A stretch of DNA of 9,370 nt from Candidatus Segetimicrobium genomatis. GTDB taxonomy: Bacteria > Sysuimicrobiota > Sysuimicrobiia > Sysuimicrobiales > Segetimicrobiaceae. The DNA lies in the NCBI GenBank assembly GCA_005883865.1, contig VBAO01000060.1, forward strand, positions 1 to 9,370, written 5' to 3'. This document shows, piece after piece, positions 6,331-9,370 of this stretch (position 1 is the first letter of the stretch; each line of letters begins with the position of its first letter). A program made the translations under genes and the position numbers. The notes under the pieces are model-generated. The model saw nothing but the letters and a program-made list of their open reading frames with translations, was not told the origin of the DNA and did not search any database.

Positions 6331-6684
6331 ATGTTGCACCTTCATGTCAAACGCGTCCAGGCGCTGGCGAGGACGGGAAAGCTCCCCGGGGCACGGGTGG
6401 GGCGCAAGTGGCTGTTCCCCCGGGAGCAGCTCGTCGCCGGGCTGCGGCGCGGGACCCGCGGACGGGAGGACGCCGAGGTGGAGATCAGCGCGAGAAACCA
6501 GCTTCGGGGCCGGGTGACGGCGATCGCCCTCGGCGGCGTGATGGCCGAAATCCGGGTCCAGATCGGCACCGGTGAGCTCGTCTCGGTAATCACACGGGCA
6601 TCGGTGGAGCGGATGGGCATCAAGGTCGGCGACGAGGTTGTGGCCGTGATCAAGTCCACGGAGGTCATGATCGGCAAGCCCTGA
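6331..6684 (+). CDS. HTH-Mop (TOBE) protein, putative molybdate-responsive regulator
   Basis: A 117-residue protein in two parts. Residues 1-36 (LHVKRVQALARTGKLPGARVGRKWLFPREQL) are the second helix and wing of an excisionase/MerR-type HTH (HTH_17 family). Residues 50-116 are a Mop/TOBE domain with the family hallmarks ISARNQLRGRV (52-62) and VIKSTEVMIGKP, which binds molybdate or tungstate oxyanion, usually as an oligomer. The likely role is a one-component molybdate sensor controlling the permease gene that it overlaps by 1 nt; this is inferred. Unlike ModE, the DNA-binding part is a short MerR-like HTH. The first in-frame start is ATG 6331, with GAGG 8 nt upstream. However, the family's first helix (SAREAAS) is encoded in the same frame just before it, at 6310-6330, and no start codon lies between it and the in-frame TAA at 6301. 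The annotated N-terminus may therefore be too short or the gene damaged. Confidence 0.82.
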   Translation: MLHLHVKRVQALARTGKLPGARVGRKWLFPREQLVAGLRRGTRGREDAEVEISARNQLRGRVTAIALGGVMAEIRVQIGTGELVSVITRASVERMGIKVGDEVVAVIKSTEVMIGKP

Positions 6685-7856
6685 TGCCTGTTGCCGCGCG
6701 TGCACCCCGCATTCGATTCGACCGGAACGAACTCTCCGGCGCCTTCGGCGACATCGGCACCGATTTCCCGCTCTTGGTCGGCATGAGTCTGGCCGCGAAG
6801 CTCGATCCGGCCGGCGTGTTCACGATGTTCGGCATGATGCAGATTCTCACCGGGCTGGTGTACGGCATCCCGATGCCGGCGCAGCCGCTGAAAGCGGTGG
6901 CCGTGCTCGTCATCGCACAGCGCATCCCCGGCCACATCCTCTACGGGGCGCTGGCCGCCACGGGCCTCCTCGACGTCCTGACGCGAGTCGTCCCGAAGGT
7001 GGTCGTTCGGGGAATCCAATTCGGGCTGGGGATACAACTCTCGATTCTCGCCCTCAGGGACTATGTGCCCGCCGAAGGCGTGCCGGGCTACGTCCTCGGG
7101 GGGATCTCCTTCGTGATCATCCTCCTCCTCCTCGGGAACCGCCGGTTTCCCCCGGCTCCCCTGGTGATCCTCCTGGGCATCGGCTATGCGCTCCTCTTCC
7201 GCGTGAGCGGGAACGTGCTCATCCACAGCGCCGGGCTCCACCTCCCGGAACTCACCCGTCCGACAACCCAAGACATCCTGACGGGGTTCCTGCTGCTGGC
7301 CCTGCCGCAGATCCCGCTGTCGCTCGGCAACTCCATCCTCGCCACGAAGCAAATCGCCGCCGACTTGTTCCCCGAGCGCCGCATCACGACGCGGAAGATC
7401 GGCCTGACCTACTCGGTCATGAACCTGGTGAACCCGTTCTTGGGAGGCGTGCCCACCTGCCACGGGTCGGGCGGAATGGCGGGCCACTACGCCTTCGGCG
7501 CGCGGACGGGCGGATCGGTGCTCCTGTATGGGGCGCTCTATCTGGCGCTTGGGCTGTTCGTGAGCGCCGGCTTTCGAGACATCATTCCGGTCTTCCCCAG
7601 GCCGGTCCTGGGCGTGATCCTGCTGTTCGAAGCGGTCGCGCTGCTGCGCCTGGCGCGCGACACGGCCTCTTCCTCCGCGGACTTTTCGCTCGTGCTCCTC
7701 ATTGGCGCCATGGCGGCGAGCCTGCCCTACGGCTACCTGGTCGCGCTGGTGCTCGGCACCATCGTCGCCCGCACGACGAGGCGGTGGGCGGTGGGACTCA
7801 TCGCAGAGGCGCCGGGCGCGGGGGGAGACCGGGAGCCCCAGATCCGGCGCGCCTAG
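6684..7856 (+). CDS. MOT1-family molybdate (or sulfate) permease
   Basis: A 390-residue polytopic membrane protein. The two MOT1 signature segments are clear: FDRNELSGAFGDIGTDFPLLVGM (12-34) and NPFLGGVPTCHGSGGMAGHYAFGARTGG (250-277). The IPMPAQPLKAVAVLVIA segment (62-78) and ALPQIPLSLGNSILATKQIA (206-225) also match. MOT1 proteins, known mainly from plants and algae with many bacterial relatives, are SulP-related and take up molybdate with high affinity as single polypeptides, unlike the ModABC ABC system. About ten hydrophobic segments are spread over residues 25-375. The ATG overlaps the TGA of the HTH-Mop gene (TGATG), so the two are co-translated, and the Mop partner supports molybdate rather than sulfate as substrate. 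No modABC or cofactor biosynthesis gene is present in the window. Confidence 0.9.
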   Translation: MPVAARAPRIRFDRNELSGAFGDIGTDFPLLVGMSLAAKLDPAGVFTMFGMMQILTGLVYGIPMPAQPLKAVAVLVIAQRIPGHILYGALAATGLLDVLTRVVPKVVVRGIQFGLGIQLSILALRDYVPAEGVPGYVLGGISFVIILLLLGNRRFPPAPLVILLGIGYALLFRVSGNVLIHSAGLHLPELTRPTTQDILTGFLLLALPQIPLSLGNSILATKQIAADLFPERRITTRKIGLTYSVMNLVNPFLGGVPTCHGSGGMAGHYAFGARTGGSVLLYGALYLALGLFVSAGFRDIIPVFPRPVLGVILLFEAVALLRLARDTASSSADFSLVLLIGAMAASLPYGYLVALVLGTIVARTTRRWAVGLIAEAPGAGGDREPQIRRA

Positions 7857-7867
7857 ATCCGGCGCGC
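7840..7867 (+). repeat. Two tandem copies of a 13-nt unit across the permease stop codon
   Basis: AGATCCGGCGCGC occurs at 7840-7852 and again at 7855-7867, a period of 15 nt. The TAG stop of the permease gene (7854-7856) overlaps the first bases of the second copy. This looks like a small tandem duplication at the 3' end of the gene. GGCGCGCC is also a palindrome within the first unit. Confidence 0.7.
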
Positions 7868-7936
7868 GGACGGTGCCTCGCCGCACGAGCGCGTTCATCT
7901 ATACCCAAAATAATTACGTCTTAGTCCACGAAATTT

Positions 7937-7980
7937 CCTCCGCGCGACACGCGCGCGCGGACCGCGGGCAGACGCGGAGG
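7937..7980. repeat. Nested inverted repeats upstream of the DUF151 promoter
   Basis: TCCGCGCG (7939-7946) pairs exactly with CGCGCGGA (7954-7961) around a 7-nt loop. A second, competing pair is CCTCCGCG (7937-7944) with CGCGGAGG (7973-7980). The 5' arms overlap, so only one can form at a time. They lie between the permease stop and the DUF151 -35 region. No T-run follows on the plus strand, so a terminator role for the permease mRNA is unproven. Just before it, 7896-7936 is unusually AT-rich for this window. Confidence 0.5.
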
Positions 7981-7988
7981 CGCGCCGT

Positions 7989-8016
7989 TTGCCTCGCGCG
8001 AACACTCTGTTATAAT
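7989..8016 (+). promoter_or_regulatory. Extended -10 sigma70-like promoter for the DUF151 gene
   Basis: TGTTATAAT (8008-8016) is a perfect extended -10 element with consensus TATAAT at 8011-8016. A -35-like TTGCCT (7989-7994; 4/6 to TTGACA) lies 16 nt upstream. Transcription would start near 8023, giving a leader of about 35 nt with GGAGGT 7 nt before the ATG at 8058. It is the best promoter in the window. Confidence 0.85.
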
Positions 8017-8057
8017 GGACGCGCAAGACACCGCGGAACGACGCCGGAGGTCTGAGC

Positions 8058-8528
8058 ATGATCGGGATGAAGGTTCGGACCGTCGCGATGGACCAGCAGA
8101 TGAACCCGGTGGTGCTGCTCGTCGACAAGTCGGAGACGCTCGCGCTTCCCATCTGGATCGGCACGGCTGAAGCGCAGTCGATCGCCTTGGAGCTGCAGGG
8201 CGTCCGGATGCCGCGGCCGATGACCCACGACCTCATCCGCGCGATGCTCGCCCAGCTGACCATCACCGTGAACCGCATCGTGGTGACGGACATTCAAAAC
8301 GGGACCTACTTCGCCGAGATCCACCTCCAAAACAACGGCGCCGACGTGGTCGTGGACTCGCGCCCGAGCGACGCGATCGCGCTCGCCCTCCGCATGGAGG
8401 CGCCCATCTTCGTCGAGGAAAAGGTGGCCGCCCAGGCCATCCCGCTCAAGAAGGCGTTCGACGAGCACGAGGTGGAAGAGTTCAGGCGGTTCCTCGATAA
8501 GGTCAAGCCGCAGGACTTCAGGCAGTAA
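8058..8528 (+). CDS. Bifunctional nuclease family protein (DUF151/BFN)
   Basis: A 156-residue soluble protein that fits DUF151 over its full length: MKVRTVAMDQQMNPVVLLVD (4-23), LPIWIGTAEAQSIALELQG (30-48), RPMTHDLIRAML (53-64), a beta segment DIQNGTYFAEIHL (78-90), the most conserved motif SRPSDAIALALRMEAPIFV (101-119) and a C-terminal helix EVEEFRRFLDKVKPQDF (138-154). Members of this family are found in many bacteria and in plants (BBD1), and nuclease activity on DNA and RNA has been reported for plant proteins; the bacterial role is largely unknown. The start is well supported by GGAGGT upstream and the strong promoter at 7989-8016. It appears to be a single-gene unit, ending 10 nt from the convergent SDR gene, with no evident terminator between them. 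Confidence 0.93.
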   Translation: MIGMKVRTVAMDQQMNPVVLLVDKSETLALPIWIGTAEAQSIALELQGVRMPRPMTHDLIRAMLAQLTITVNRIVVTDIQNGTYFAEIHLQNNGADVVVDSRPSDAIALALRMEAPIFVEEKVAAQAIPLKKAFDEHEVEEFRRFLDKVKPQDFRQ

Positions 8529-8538
8529 CGCCCAGATC

Positions 8539-9285
8539 CTACCCCGTCACCACCCCTCCCGAGACGATGACCGTCTGGCCGGTGATATAGGCGGCATCGT
8601 CGGAGGCCAAAAACACCGCCACGCGGGCGATTTCCTCGGGTTGGGTGAACCGGCCGAGGGGAATCCGCGAGGCGATCTGCTCACGCTCGGCGATCGTCCG
8701 CTCGGCGTGGAACGCCGTTTCCGTGTACCCCGGGGCGATGGCGTTGACGCGCACGTGGGGCGCCAGGTCCCGCGCCAGACACTTGGTCAGCATCAGGAGC
8801 GCCGCCTTGCTCACGTTGTAGTGCAGCGGCCCGGTTCCGGGCTCGATTCCCCGCATCGACGCGATGTTGATGATCGCGCCCCGTCCCTGCCGGATCATGA
8901 CCTCCCCCGCCGCGCGGCCGGCAAAGAACGGGCCCCCCACGTGCAGCGCCATCATGGCCGACCACCGCGCCTCGTCGATCTGCCAGATGTCCGCGCGATC
9001 CGCGATCCCGGCGTTGTTGACCAGGATGTCGATGCGCCCCAGCTCCTCGACCGCCCGGGTCACGAGCGCGCGGGCATCCGCCGGATCCGCCAGGTCGGCC
9101 CGGATGGCCAGCGCCTTCCCCCCCGCGCTCACGATCGCGGCCGCGGCGGCCCGCGCCTCGCCGATGGATCGGGCGGCGTTGAGGACGACCGCGGCGCCCT
9201 CGCGGGCAAACGCCTGGGCGATCGCGCGCCCGATCCCCCGGCTCGACCCCGTGATGACCGCGACCCGCTGCCGGGGCCGCATCAC
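8539..9285 (-). CDS. SDR-family oxidoreductase (FabG-like)
   Basis: A 248-residue classical short-chain dehydrogenase/reductase. Seen in order: the nucleotide-binding TGSSRGIG (12-19), RADLADP (62-68), NNAG (90-93), the catalytic Ser143 in INIASMRG, the YxxxK pair Tyr156 and Lys160 (HYNVSKAAL), VNAIAPGYTET (180-190) and the C-terminal ITGQTVIVSGG (234-244). It would oxidise or reduce a hydroxyl/keto substrate with NAD(P)(H) in the cytoplasm. Leu36-Asn37-Ala after the second strand (VVLNAARS) lacks the acidic residue typical of strict NAD users, so NADP preference is plausible. The substrate is unknown; FabG-like 3-oxoacyl-ACP reductases and sugar or polyol dehydrogenases share these motifs. 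The GTG at 9285 is followed at once by ATG, with GGGGGA upstream; it overlaps the stop of the preceding gene as GTGA, implying an operon. Confidence 0.92.
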   Translation of the reverse strand: MMRPRQRVAVITGSSRGIGRAIAQAFAREGAAVVLNAARSIGEARAAAAAIVSAGGKALAIRADLADPADARALVTRAVEELGRIDILVNNAGIADRADIWQIDEARWSAMMALHVGGPFFAGRAAGEVMIRQGRGAIINIASMRGIEPGTGPLHYNVSKAALLMLTKCLARDLAPHVRVNAIAPGYTETAFHAERTIAEREQIASRIPLGRFTQPEEIARVAVFLASDDAAYITGQTVIVSGGVVTG

Positions 9286-9370
9286 CGTCCCCCGGTCGAC
9301 CGCGCCAGGAAATCGTGCGACGCCGCCGCCACCTCCCGCACCACGTCGGCGTACTCCCGCAGTACGCGCG
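9282..9370 (-). CDS. 3' end of an unidentified gene upstream of the SDR gene
   Basis: An open frame enters from the right edge and ends in TGA at 9284-9282, overlapping the SDR start codon by 4 nt. The visible 28 residues (RVLREYADVVREVAAASHDF, then LARSTGGR) form a plausible amphipathic C-terminal helix. They are too few to name a family. The 4-nt overlap suggests the gene is co-transcribed with the SDR gene and may act in the same pathway. Confidence 0.55.
   Translation of the reverse strand, partial: RVLREYADVVREVAAASHDFLARSTGGR

Noticed and set aside
4817..6517. Long plus-strand open frame (566 codons) antisense to murT
   Set aside because: Low-complexity basic translation without motifs, fully covered by murT, whose P-loop and zinc ribbon are unambiguous.
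6342..7898. Minus-strand open frame (518 codons) antisense to the regulator and permease genes
   Set aside because: The composition (Asp, Glu, Gln, His and Arg rich) is the usual antisense shadow of membrane-protein codons, and the opposite strand has MOT1 and Mop signatures.
1..9370. Search for CRISPR arrays, insertion sequences, phage or defence genes, and rRNA
   Set aside because: No regularly spaced repeats, transposase or integrase motifs, terminal inverted repeats or rRNA-like stretches were seen. The window is ordinary housekeeping and transport genes apart from the points listed.

Overview
The window is a gene-dense piece of a G+C-rich bacterial chromosome. Most codons end in G or C, and long spurious reading frames run antisense to almost every gene. 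A murT-gatD pair (lipid II amidation) is typical of Gram-positive and related Terrabacteria-type lineages. Together with a type IV-type prepilin, a DUF151 nuclease-family protein and a MOT1-type molybdate permease, it suggests an uncultured or poorly studied member of that broad group. I cannot name a phylum from the sequence alone. There are no rRNA or tRNA genes, insertion sequences, CRISPR arrays or phage genes.

Layout. Positions 1-1774 hold a leftward block: a sigma70-like promoter (1745-1774), a PfpI/DJ-1 family gene, a metallo-beta-lactamase-fold hydrolase and the first 125 codons of a GspH-like prepilin that runs off the left edge. Positions 1827-6232 hold a second leftward block: murT, gatD, an MFS exporter 4 nt downstream, then, after a 194-nt gap, a secreted lytic transglycosylase. 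murT and gatD make the MurT/GatD enzyme that amidates the D-Glu of lipid II, and the transglycosylase cuts finished glycan, so this block has a cell-wall theme. Positions 6233-6330 are a divergent intergenic region. Positions 6331-7856 hold a rightward two-gene unit: a small excisionase/MerR-type HTH protein fused to a Mop (TOBE) molybdate-binding domain, overlapping by 1 nt a MOT1-family molybdate permease. This reads as a self-contained molybdate sensing and uptake module. A 201-nt intergenic region then carries inverted repeats and a near-consensus extended -10 promoter for a DUF151 gene (8058-8528). Convergent to it is an SDR oxidoreductase (8539-9285), itself overlapping by 4 nt the 3' end of an unidentified gene at the right edge.

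Most worth a second look: (i) the HTH-Mop/MOT1 pair with an imperfect palindrome over its start region; (ii) two genes, the HTH-Mop regulator and the prepilin, whose family-conserved N-termini lie upstream of any usable start codon, directly after an in-frame stop; (iii) a perfect 12-bp hairpin 3 nt before the start codon of the MBL-fold gene, which has no Shine-Dalgarno sequence. I see no clearly new defence or mobile system.
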